A program made the position numbers and the translations under genes. This document shows positions 25,585 to 33,044 of a stretch of DNA of 64,000 nt, in pieces; positions within the stretch are counted from its first letter, which is position 1, and each line of letters begins with the position of its first letter. The notes under the pieces are model-generated. The model saw only the letters and a list, made by a program, of their open reading frames with translations. It made no database searches and had not been told where the DNA came from. Source of the stretch: Litorimonas sp. (GTDB lineage Bacteria > Pseudomonadota > Alphaproteobacteria > Caulobacterales > Maricaulaceae); the NCBI GenBank assembly GCA_029936425.1, contig JAPYSU010000001.1, positions 1 through 64,000 on the forward strand, written 5' to 3'.

Positions 25585-26979
25585 TCATGCCACCTCTCCC
25601 AAGGTCCGCGCATCTGTAATGACCCCCGTCACGGCGGCGGCAGCGGCTGTTTCAGGGGAGGCGAGAACCGTTCTTGCGCCCGGGCCCTGGCGGCCGGCGA
25701 AGTTCCGATTGGAGGTCGAGACAACCAATTCGCCCGGCAGGGCTTTGTCGCCGTTCATGGCGATGCACATCGAACATCCCGGCTCCCGCCATTCCGCGCC
25801 GGCCGCCGTGAAGATGTCGTGAAGACCTTCGGCCTCCGCTTCGAGTTTTATCTGTTCACTCCCGGGGACGACGATGGTGGTGACGCCGTCAACGACTTTG
25901 CGCCCCTTCATGATCCGCGCCGCAGAGCGCAGGTCGTCCATGCGGGAGTTTGTGCAAGAGCCGATAAAGACGCGATCCACTTTCGCGCCCGTTATCGGGC
26001 CGCCCGCTGTCATAGCCATATAGCCCAGCGCTTTTTCTTCAGCCTCATCTTTGGCGCTGGGAACCATCCCGTCGATGGGCATGGCCATGCCCGGATGGGT
26101 GCCGTAAGTGACCATAGGGCGGATATCTTCGGCGCGAAGGTGGACTTCCTTGTCGTAGCTCGCGCCGTCATCCGTAGCGAGGCTCGCCCAGTTCTTGCAA
26201 GCGTCTTCAAAATTATCCGGGGCGAATTTGCGCCCCTTTAAATAATTAAATGTCGTTTCATCCGGCGCAATTAATCCGCACCGCGCGCCCGCTTCTATGG
26301 ACATATTACAGACGGTCATGCGCCCCTCCATGCTCATCTCTTCAAAGACAGAGCCGCGATATTCGAGCGCGTAACCCGTGCCGCCGCCGACGCCAATTTC
26401 CGCTATAATGGCGAGAATAACGTCTTTCGCGCTCACGCCGTCCGCGAGGTCTCCGTTCACATGAATAGCCATTGTTTTCGGTTTGCGCATGAGCAGGCAT
26501 TGATTGGCGAGGACATGGCCAACTTGCGTTGTGCCAATTCCAAAGGCTATGGCCCCGAACGCGCCGTGGGTGGAGGTATGGCTGTCGCCGCAGACAATCG
26601 TCATGCCGGGCTGCGTGGCACCCAGCTCCGGCCCCATGACATGGACAATCCCGCGATAGTCCGAGTCGAAGCCGTGGGTCTCAATGCCGTATTCTTTGGT
26701 ATTCGAGAGCAACATATCAACCTGTTTTTCGGCCTGCTCCGTCACAAAGGGGCGGGAGCCATCGGCGTTTTTCAAAGTCGGTGTGGAATGATCCACGGTC
26801 GCCAACGTCCGGTCCGGACGGCGGACTTTTAATCCGCGATCCCGCAAGACTGTAAAGGCCTGCGGGCTTGTCACTTCATGGATAAGATGCAGGTCAATAT
26901 AGAGCGTGGCCGGATGGGCCGAAGACTCCGGCACGACAATGTGACGATCCCAGATTTTATCGAAGAGGGTTTTAGGCAT
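25585..26979 (-). CDS. leuC: 3-isopropylmalate dehydratase large subunit
   Basis: LeuC is the aconitase-fold subunit that isomerises 2- to 3-isopropylmalate with a 4Fe-4S cluster. The ATG at 26979 gives 464 residues, the family length; a frame extending to 27012 only reads into the repeat. Cluster ligands are seen in VFIGSCTNSRMDDL and in PGCSMCIAMNGD; the VCGDSHTSTHGAFGAIAFG signature is intact. It follows leuA after a 174-bp gap filled by repeat copy 3. Confidence 0.98.
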   Translation of the reverse strand: MPKTLFDKIWDRHIVVPESSAHPATLYIDLHLIHEVTSPQAFTVLRDRGLKVRRPDRTLATVDHSTPTLKNADGSRPFVTEQAEKQVDMLLSNTKEYGIETHGFDSDYRGIVHVMGPELGATQPGMTIVCGDSHTSTHGAFGAIAFGIGTTQVGHVLANQCLLMRKPKTMAIHVNGDLADGVSAKDVILAIIAEIGVGGGTGYALEYRGSVFEEMSMEGRMTVCNMSIEAGARCGLIAPDETTFNYLKGRKFAPDNFEDACKNWASLATDDGASYDKEVHLRAEDIRPMVTYGTHPGMAMPIDGMVPSAKDEAEEKALGYMAMTAGGPITGAKVDRVFIGSCTNSRMDDLRSAARIMKGRKVVDGVTTIVVPGSEQIKLEAEAEGLHDIFTAAGAEWREPGCSMCIAMNGDKALPGELVVSTSNRNFAGRQGPGARTVLASPETAAAAAVTGVITDARTLGEVA

Positions 26980-26997
26980 TAAAGTCTCCACTTGATT

Positions 26998-27129
26998 TCC
27001 TCCCCCGTTCACGGGGGAGGTGGGCCGCCCATGCGGCTCGGAGGGGGGAGCTACATAAAATGGAGGTTGGCGAAATACGCTCCCCCCATCCCCGCTTTGC
27101 GGGACTTCCCCCGTAAACGGGGGAAGAGG
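26998..27129. repeat. GC-rich palindromic repeat cassette, copy 3 (leuA-leuC junction)
   Basis: Same architecture as copies 1 and 2: end hairpins (CCCCCGTTCACGGGGG and CCCCCGTAAACGGGGG) with an inner GGAGGGGGGAG / CTCCCCCCAT pair. Sequence is more diverged from copies 1 and 2 than they are from one another. Confidence 0.8.
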
Positions 27130-27153
27130 TTTTAGTGAGTGATGTCGTCACCT

Positions 27154-28704
27154 CTAATGCTGCGCCGCGATCGCTTTTTGGCGATCGGCTCTCCGTTCAA
27201 TGCGGTTGATGACGTCGAGATAGGCCCGCGCCCCGGCGAGAACGGTATCCGTACTCGTTCCTCGCCCGTGATAGGCGTTAAATTCCGTGCTAACTTGAAC
27301 CGAGGCCTCCGCCATGGCGTCTTCGCCTTCCGACACGGATTGCACCGAAAAACTGTCGAGATGGAGCGGTTGTCCGGTGATGTGCGAAATCGCGAGGAAG
27401 GTGGCATTGACCGGCCCCGCGGCTTCCTGGCTCCACTTTTCCTCACGCCCGTCATCATGATGGAGCTGCACGGTGGCGACAGGCTGCTTGCCGTTGTCTG
27501 ACCCGGCGGAGACATAGAGGCTGTCAATATGCCAAGGCCCGCTTTCGCCCACGGCTTCGCCAAGAATAATGGCTTCGATATCGGCGTCGAACACTTCCTT
27601 TTTCTCATCGGCCAAGGCTTTAAACGAGACAAAAACGGTCTGGAGCTGGTTTTCGCCCAGATCAAAACCGAGCTTTTTCGCGCGGTCTTTCAGAGCGGCG
27701 CGGCCCGAATGTTTGCCGAGCACGAGATTATCCGTGCTGACCCCGACATCTTCGGGTTTCATGATTTCATAAGTTTCGCGATTGGCGAGCACGCCGTGCT
27801 GGTGAATACCGCTCTCATGAGCAAACGCGTTCTTGCCGATAATGGCTTTGTTGCGCGGGACGGGATTGCCCGTAATCGTCGCGAGGAGTTTCGACGCGCC
27901 GTAAAGCCCCTGGGTTTTTATTTGCGTGGAAAGACCAAAGAAATCGGCCCGCGTGCGAAGCGCCATAGCGACCTCTTCGAGCGCGCAATTGCCCGCCCGT
28001 TCGCCAATGCCGTTTAGCGCGCATTCCACTTGGCGCGCGCCGCCGCGTACGGCCGCGAGAGAATTGGCAACGGCGAGGCCGAGGTCGTCATGACAATGGG
28101 CGGAGAATATCACGCCGTCGCCGCCTTCGATGTCCGTCACCAGAAATTCGAACAGATCCTGAATTTCTTCGGGCGTGGTATATCCGACCGTGTCAGGGAT
28201 ATTGATGGTTGTTGCGCCCGCTTTGATGGCGGCTTCAACGACGCGTTTGAGATAATCCCGTTCCGTACGGATGGCGTCCTCGCAGGAAAATTCGACATCG
28301 TCTGTATAGTTTCGGGCGAGCTCCACCCCGGCGACAGCGCGCCGGACAATCTCGTCTTTGGTCATTTTGAGTTTAAATTCGCGGTGCAGCGGCGAGGTGG
28401 CGATGAAAGTATGGATGCGGCCCTGCGCGGCGGGTTTGATCGCTTCGCCTGACGCGCGGATATCACCTTCATTACAGCGAGAGAGGGAACAAACCACCGA
28501 CTCTTTGACTTCGGTGGCTATCGTCTTGACGGCTTCAAAATCACCGGGGGAGGCGGCGGCGAATCCGGCTTCCATGACATCGACATTCAGGGCTTCCAGC
28601 GCTTTTGCCATTTGCAGTTTTTGGCCAGCGCTCATGGAAAAGCCCGGCGCCTGCTCGCCGTCGCGTAAGGTGGTGTCGAATATTTTGACGTGTGTTTCGG
28701 TCAT
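27154..28704 (-). CDS. leuA: 2-isopropylmalate synthase
   Basis: LeuA condenses acetyl-CoA with 3-methyl-2-oxobutanoate, the committed step to leucine. The 516-residue protein has the DRE-TIM metal motif FDTTLRDGEQAPG at residues 9-21, the HCHDDLGLAVANSLAA and NGIGERAGN signatures, and the C-terminal regulatory LeuA dimer domain with YHGRGTSTDTVLAGARAYLD near its end, where leucine binds. The start is 25 nt after the ilvM-like gene, so it should share the upstream transcript. Confidence 0.98.
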   Translation of the reverse strand: MTETHVKIFDTTLRDGEQAPGFSMSAGQKLQMAKALEALNVDVMEAGFAAASPGDFEAVKTIATEVKESVVCSLSRCNEGDIRASGEAIKPAAQGRIHTFIATSPLHREFKLKMTKDEIVRRAVAGVELARNYTDDVEFSCEDAIRTERDYLKRVVEAAIKAGATTINIPDTVGYTTPEEIQDLFEFLVTDIEGGDGVIFSAHCHDDLGLAVANSLAAVRGGARQVECALNGIGERAGNCALEEVAMALRTRADFFGLSTQIKTQGLYGASKLLATITGNPVPRNKAIIGKNAFAHESGIHQHGVLANRETYEIMKPEDVGVSTDNLVLGKHSGRAALKDRAKKLGFDLGENQLQTVFVSFKALADEKKEVFDADIEAIILGEAVGESGPWHIDSLYVSAGSDNGKQPVATVQLHHDDGREEKWSQEAAGPVNATFLAISHITGQPLHLDSFSVQSVSEGEDAMAEASVQVSTEFNAYHGRGTSTDTVLAGARAYLDVINRIERRADRQKAIAAQH

Positions 28705-28729
28705 GGATTTATCTATTTAATGAAGGGGA

Positions 28730-29035
28730 CTATTCTGCGTGTTCAGCTCTTGTACGTCGTCCAACGCGCTCGGCGGAGACGACATTGTACAGTCGTTCCA
28801 GCTGTCGGCAGAGCAGGTCCAGATCATTCGGGCCGCCCGTATCCTCCACATGGACAAGCAGATCAAAACTGCCGTCCACGCGCTGTGTGCAATGCACGTC
28901 GCGATAGTCATACCCGCGCCGTTCAATTGTGCCGAGCGTGCGCAAAAGCGTGCCCTGCACGTCATGCAGGACGGCTTTAAGCTTGCCCTCAATCCCAGAC
29001 GGTTCGAAGGTTTTATCACGTTGTAATTCAGCCAT
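28730..29035 (-). CDS. Acetolactate synthase small (regulatory) subunit, IlvM-type ACT protein
   Basis: A 101-residue ACT-domain protein; I choose the ATG at 29035, seven bases after GGAG. The core, GTLLRTLGTIERRGYDYRDV then FDLLVHVE and DLDLLCRQLERLYNVV, has the spacing of the short IlvM-type small subunits of acetohydroxyacid synthase, not the longer IlvH/IlvN type. No other small subunit is encoded in the cluster, so it is the likely partner of IlvB, although four small membrane-protein genes separate them. It overlaps the gene before it by 8 nt. Confidence 0.72.
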   Translation of the reverse strand: MAELQRDKTFEPSGIEGKLKAVLHDVQGTLLRTLGTIERRGYDYRDVHCTQRVDGSFDLLVHVEDTGGPNDLDLLCRQLERLYNVVSAERVGRRTRAEHAE

Positions 29036-29306
29036 CATTATTCTCCGAGAGTCGATGCGCGAGATAAAGGCAGATGCCGCCAAGGGTCAGACCCTGAAAC
29101 ATCTGAAAGCCGTAAGTTTGCGAGGCATTGAGGATTATGAAAAACCGTTCCGTCGATGTGGCGCTGCTATCGGTATAAGCCTGCAGACTGTCAATTGACG
29201 ACGCCGTCGCCACCATAGTCATGACGAAGAAAATAATTCCAAAGAGAATGGCACCGAACCCGACGGCAATTAAATATTTACGAAGCATGTCTTGTTTGCG
29301 TCCCAT
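29028..29306 (-). CDS. Small membrane protein 3 of a tandem trio
   Basis: A 92-residue protein from the ATG at 29306 (GAG seven bases upstream; a TTG at 29318 is also in frame). One long hydrophobic segment lies at about residues 10-35 and another at about 62-80 (FQMFQGLTLGGICLYLAHRL), with a Ser/Thr/Asp-rich loop between. The layout repeats that of the two proteins before it, suggesting old paralogues. Function unknown. Its 3' end overlaps the ilvM-like gene, so its translation is tied to branched-chain synthesis. Confidence 0.6.
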   Translation of the reverse strand: MGRKQDMLRKYLIAVGFGAILFGIIFFVMTMVATASSIDSLQAYTDSSATSTERFFIILNASQTYGFQMFQGLTLGGICLYLAHRLSENNDG

Positions 29307-29310
29307 GGTT

Positions 29311-29583
29311 TTACTCAAAAATGTCTTTCAGGGTTTGGGGTTTCTTTTTCAAATAGTAAGCGGCGGCGAAACAGAACAGGCCAGTGGATAAAGCAGTTGG
29401 GCTATCAAAAATAAAAGCGAACAAGGAAAAGAAGCTATGTATCGATCCGATTTTATCATCGATATTGTGTTTCTGATTAAAGTCATGTTGGATAGACGCT
29501 TCTGCGAGAGTTCTTATCGGATAGGAAATGACAGTTGCCCAGCCCAAGAAAGAAAGTGCCTTTATAATTCTGCGCTCTGTCAT
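29311..29583 (-). CDS. Small membrane protein 2 of a tandem trio
   Basis: A 90-residue protein with hydrophobic segments near residues 9-26 and 50-76 and a hydrophilic loop (HDFNQKHNIDDKIGS). The second segment ends GLFCFAAAYYLKKK, closely resembling the LCFFAAYILKN end of the upstream gene product. Its start overlaps the preceding stop by ATGA, and the next gene starts 4 nt after its stop. No known family recognised. Confidence 0.6.
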   Translation of the reverse strand: MTERRIIKALSFLGWATVISYPIRTLAEASIQHDFNQKHNIDDKIGSIHSFFSLFAFIFDSPTALSTGLFCFAAAYYLKKKPQTLKDIFE

Positions 29584-29816
29584 GACGCCGCCCGATTTTT
29601 AAGAATATAGGCGGCAAAAAAACAGAGGGGAGATAAAGCCAAATTATTTATATTTCCTGCTAAGATTGAAATAACTCTCATCATTTTCTGGCTTGCTGAA
29701 AACTCCGCTATCGGTGAAAAGGCGAGCTGAGAATAAATATTCACGCCCGCGCCGAGAATGACGGCAATCGGAATAATCCAGCCAAATATTAATAAAATAA
29801 TACGCAAGGCTTTCAT
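29580..29816 (-). CDS. Small membrane protein 1 of a tandem trio
   Basis: A 78-residue protein from the ATG at 29816, which has an excellent AGGGAGGG ribosome binding site five to six bases upstream. Hydrophobic segments lie near residues 5-28 and 48-72, the latter ending LCFFAAYILKN. It is the first of three overlapping or abutting genes that lead into the ilvM-like gene. A palindromic element lies directly upstream, between this gene and the 61-residue protein gene. Function unknown. Confidence 0.6.
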   Translation of the reverse strand: MKALRIILLIFGWIIPIAVILGAGVNIYSQLAFSPIAEFSASQKMMRVISILAGNINNLALSPLCFFAAYILKNRAAS

Positions 29817-29833
29817 CTTATCCCTCCCTCTTC

Positions 29834-29960
29834 CGCTCATCCCAAACTTGATTTGGGATCCAGAGCGACGGGCGCTCCGTCACAAACTGGATTCCGGCCT
29901 CCACCCCAAGAGTACTTCCTCGCAACGTCGCGCGTTGCTCACAGCGCGCCGGAATGAGCG
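29834..29960. repeat. Intergenic palindromic element (CGCTCATCCC arms)
   Basis: CGCTCATCCC (29834-29843) pairs with GGAATGAGCG (29951-29960) with one mismatch; the left end holds a CCCAAA-CTTGA-TTTGGG hairpin. Same style as the element at 9133-9256 and like dispersed TCATCCC/GGGATCCA palindromes of alphaproteobacteria. Confidence 0.65.
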
Positions 29961-29984
29961 GATATATGTGATTTTGAAAAGTCA

Positions 29985-30170
29985 TTATTTGAGTCTGCCT
30001 GACTTTTTACGAATTTCATTAGTTCGACGAAGAGTGGCCTCTGTTTCTTTATCAATGCGGTTTTGCACATAAAAAAATATGGAGCTCACAATGGTTCCGG
30101 GGAGTGCAACAGCCCCGAGAACAGCAAGCCAAACTAGCCAGCCAGGAAGTCTATCTAAAAGAAATTCCAC
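29985..30170 (-). CDS. Small single-span membrane protein (61 aa)
   Basis: Starts at GTG 30170, six bases after the ilvB stop, with GGGG just upstream. One membrane segment (WLVWLAVLGAVALPGTIVSS, about residues 11-30) is followed by a charged, probably coiled-coil tail (RIDKETEATLRRTNEIRKKSG). Placed directly behind ilvB in the same operon. It is short, so the call rests on the spacing and the membrane-anchor/charged-tail organisation. No function known. Confidence 0.5.
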   Translation of the reverse strand: MEFLLDRLPGWLVWLAVLGAVALPGTIVSSIFFYVQNRIDKETEATLRRTNEIRKKSGRLK

Positions 30171-30176
30171 TTACCC

Positions 30177-31919
30177 CTACCGCTCCATCATATCGGCATT
30201 GCTTCGCCCGGGAGGGACGAGCGGCCAGACATTTTCCGCTGTGTCGATTTTGACGTGCATGAGGACGGGGCCGTCTGTGGAGAGGAGGCGGTCAATGCCT
30301 GCGTCAACCTCATCGCCGCGGGTGATGGTGAAGGCGTCTATCTGAAACGCCTTGGCGACGGCGGCGAAGTCCGGATTATCGTCCAGATTCACTTCGGAAT
30401 AGTTTTTCTCGAAAAAGACTTCCTGCCATTGGCGCACCATGCCGAGGGCCGAGTTATCGAGCAGGACAATTTTCAGCGGTATGCCATAGCGGTTGAGCGT
30501 GGCCAGTTCCTGAATGTTCATCATGATAGAGCCGTCGCCGGAAACCGTAATCACGGTTCTGTCCGGCGCGCCGAGTTTGGCCCCCAGTCCGGCGGGCAGG
30601 CCGAAACCCATCGTCCCTAATCCGCCAGAGGTGATGTGATCTTTCGGGTCATCGAAGTAACAATGCTGCGCGACCCACATTTGATGCTGCCCCACATCAC
30701 AAGTTATTATAGCGCTGTCATCTGCGCGGCGGGAAAGATCATGGAGGAGCTTGGGCGCGTAAATCCCGCCCGTCGTCATATTGGTGATGGGCGATTTATA
30801 ATCCCAGGCATGTTCCGCGCGGCGGTCATAGCAGAGCTTTGTCCACTCGCTGATATCCTCATGCTCGGCGCCGTCCTTGAACGGGTCGAGCGCGGCGAGG
30901 TTTTTCTTGAGACTGCCATCGAGACCGACTTGCACGCGCCGAAGTTTATCTATCTCCGCCACATCAATATCCAGATGGATGACTTTGGCGTTCGGGGCGA
31001 AGGTATCCAGTTTACCTGTCGCGCGGTCATCGAAACGCGCGCCCGCAACAATTAAAAGGTCACATTCCTGCACCGCGTAATTTGCGGCGCGAAGGCCGTG
31101 CATGCCAAGCATTCCCAGATAATTCGGGTGGTCATTCGGAAGAGATCCCAGCCCCTTCAGGGTTGAGACAACGGGAATTTGCGTGCGCTCTACCAGATCA
31201 CGGATTTCCTGCACGCCGTCACCTTGGGCGATGCCGCCGCCGATATAGAAAAGCGGTTTCTTGGCATCGCGCATTAATTGCTCCGCTGCGGCAATATCTT
31301 GGCTTTTTCCCATTTCGGGCTTTTGCTTGGGATAAGGCCGCCAGCGATGGCGCTCTGTCGTGAGGGCGTTGGCGACGTCTTTCGGAAGGTCAATCAGAAC
31401 AGGGCCGGGGCGGCCTTCGCCTGCGATGAAATAGGCCTCGGCCACCATGCCCGGAATATCGGCCGGGTCGCGGGCGATATAGCTGTGTTTGACAATGGGC
31501 AGGGTGATGCCGAAAATATCGACTTCCTGAAATGCGTCCGTGCCGATGAGGTTTGTCGCGACCTGACCGGTGACAAAAACCACCGGAACCGAGTCGAGAT
31601 AAGCTTCGGCAATGGAGGTGACGAGATTGGTCGCGCCGGGCCCGGATGTCGCGAAAGCCGTCCCTGTTCGCCCGGTGGCGCGCGCATAGCCAATCGCCGC
31701 CATGCCGCACCCCTGTTCATGGCGACAAAGAATATGACTCAGCTGAGGCACACGCGGCAAGACGTCGTAAACTGGCATAATCGCGCCGCCGGGATAGCCG
31801 AAAATCGTTTCCACGCCTTGCGCGGCAATCGATTCCAGCAAGAGCTGCGCGCCGGATTTCGGCTCGCGGTCTTCAAGAATTTCGGCTCTCTGTGTGTCAA
31901 ATTGCATGGCTGTGGTCAT
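30177..31919 (-). CDS. ilvB: Acetolactate synthase large (catalytic) subunit
   Basis: The catalytic subunit of acetohydroxyacid synthase, which makes acetolactate and acetohydroxybutyrate with thiamine diphosphate and FAD. The 580-residue protein has the catalytic Glu region (EIFGYPGGAIMPVYD-like, here TIFGYPGGAIMPVYD), HEQGCGMAAIGYARATGRTG, and the thiamine motif GDGSIMMNIQELATL near the C-terminus. Starts at ATG 31919, with a second in-frame ATG at 31907. The regulatory partner is probably the ilvM-like gene at 28730-29035. Confidence 0.97.
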   Translation of the reverse strand: MTTAMQFDTQRAEILEDREPKSGAQLLLESIAAQGVETIFGYPGGAIMPVYDVLPRVPQLSHILCRHEQGCGMAAIGYARATGRTGTAFATSGPGATNLVTSIAEAYLDSVPVVFVTGQVATNLIGTDAFQEVDIFGITLPIVKHSYIARDPADIPGMVAEAYFIAGEGRPGPVLIDLPKDVANALTTERHRWRPYPKQKPEMGKSQDIAAAEQLMRDAKKPLFYIGGGIAQGDGVQEIRDLVERTQIPVVSTLKGLGSLPNDHPNYLGMLGMHGLRAANYAVQECDLLIVAGARFDDRATGKLDTFAPNAKVIHLDIDVAEIDKLRRVQVGLDGSLKKNLAALDPFKDGAEHEDISEWTKLCYDRRAEHAWDYKSPITNMTTGGIYAPKLLHDLSRRADDSAIITCDVGQHQMWVAQHCYFDDPKDHITSGGLGTMGFGLPAGLGAKLGAPDRTVITVSGDGSIMMNIQELATLNRYGIPLKIVLLDNSALGMVRQWQEVFFEKNYSEVNLDDNPDFAAVAKAFQIDAFTITRGDEVDAGIDRLLSTDGPVLMHVKIDTAENVWPLVPPGRSNADMMER

Positions 31920-31931
31920 GTTTTTAGTCTC

Positions 31932-31995
31932 AGTGATCAGTAATGAGGGATCAGCGGCGTTGGATCATTGACTGATCACTGCTCACTGATCACAG
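31932..31995. repeat. Palindromic GATCAGT repeat between ilvC and ilvB
   Basis: AGTGATCAGT (31932-31941) and ACTGATCACT (31971-31980) are perfect inverted arms, followed by GCTCACTGATCACAG. Words are shared with 18361-18400. It could form a processing or stability hairpin within the ilv transcript. Confidence 0.6.
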
Positions 31996-31999
31996 TTTA

Positions 32000-33025
32000 C
32001 TAGTTCTTATCTTTATCGACGATTTTGTTGGCGCCGATCCAGGGCATCATTTCGCGAAGTTTGCCGCCGACCTGCTCAATGGAATGGGCTTCCATATTGC
32101 GGCGGCGGGCCGTCATGGACGGGTATCCCATCGCGCCCTCAAGAATGAAGTTCTTGGCATATGTGCCGTCTTGAATGTCTTTCAGACATTTGCGCATCGC
32201 TTCGCGCGACTGCTCATTGATGACGCCTTCGCCGGTGGTGTATTCCCCGAATTCCGCATTATTCGAGATAGAATAATTCATATTCGCAATGCCCCCCTCA
32301 TACATCAGATCGACGATGAGTTTTAATTCGTGCAGACATTCGAAATAGGCCAGCTCGGCAGGATAGCCGCCCTCGACCAAAGTCTCATAGCCCATTTTGA
32401 CGAGCTCGACCGCGCCGCCGCAAAGAACGGCTTGTTCCCCGAACAAATCGGTTTCGGTTTCGTCCTTGAACGTTGTGTGGATGATGGCCGTCCGTCCGCC
32501 GCCAATGGCAGAGGCATAGGACTTGGCGATCTCAATCGCCGCGCCGCCATTGGCGTCCTGCGCGACGGCGATAAGATCTGGAATGCCGCGGCCGTTTTTG
32601 AACTCGTTCCGAACCGTATGGCCCGGAGCTTTCGGGGCGACCATGATAACGTCCAGGTCGCGGCGGGGAACGATTTGTCCGTAATGAATGGCAAAGCCGT
32701 GACCGAACGCGATTGCTGCGCCTTCTTTGATGTTGGGCTCAATGTCCTCGCGGTAAATCTTGGCTTGATACTCATCCGGGGTGAGCATCATGACGACATC
32801 CGCGCCTTTGACAGCGTCGGCCGTGGCTTTGCTTTCAAGGCCCGCCGCTTTGACTTTTTTATTAGTTGCGCTTTCCGGGCGAAGGCCCACCACGACGTCC
32901 ACGCCGGAATCTTTCAGGTTTAAGGCATGGGCATGACCTTGGGAGCCAAAGCCGAGAACAGCGACTTTCTTTTTCTTGATAATTTCAAGGTCGCAGTCTT
33001 TGTCGTAAAATATTTCGATACTCAT
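32000..33025 (-). CDS. ilvC: Ketol-acid reductoisomerase (class I)
   Basis: IlvC rearranges and reduces acetolactate or acetohydroxybutyrate with NADPH. At 341 residues it is the short class I form. The dinucleotide-binding loop is VAVLGFGSQGHAHALNLKDSG at the N-terminus (residues about 21-41), followed by the metal-binding knotted helical domain with DLFGEQAVLCGG and the EVG-type CLHELKLIVDLMYEGG. It begins 19 nt after the ilvD stop, so the two are one transcript. Confidence 0.98.
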   Translation of the reverse strand: MSIEIFYDKDCDLEIIKKKKVAVLGFGSQGHAHALNLKDSGVDVVVGLRPESATNKKVKAAGLESKATADAVKGADVVMMLTPDEYQAKIYREDIEPNIKEGAAIAFGHGFAIHYGQIVPRRDLDVIMVAPKAPGHTVRNEFKNGRGIPDLIAVAQDANGGAAIEIAKSYASAIGGGRTAIIHTTFKDETETDLFGEQAVLCGGAVELVKMGYETLVEGGYPAELAYFECLHELKLIVDLMYEGGIANMNYSISNNAEFGEYTTGEGVINEQSREAMRKCLKDIQDGTYAKNFILEGAMGYPSMTARRRNMEAHSIEQVGGKLREMMPWIGANKIVDKDKN

Positions 33026-33044
33026 GGTTATAATCCCGGTTTAA

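Noticed and set aside
24660..27129. CRISPR array
   Set aside because: The repeats are long palindromic cassettes with variable cores at gene junctions, not short regularly spaced direct repeats, and there are no cas genes.
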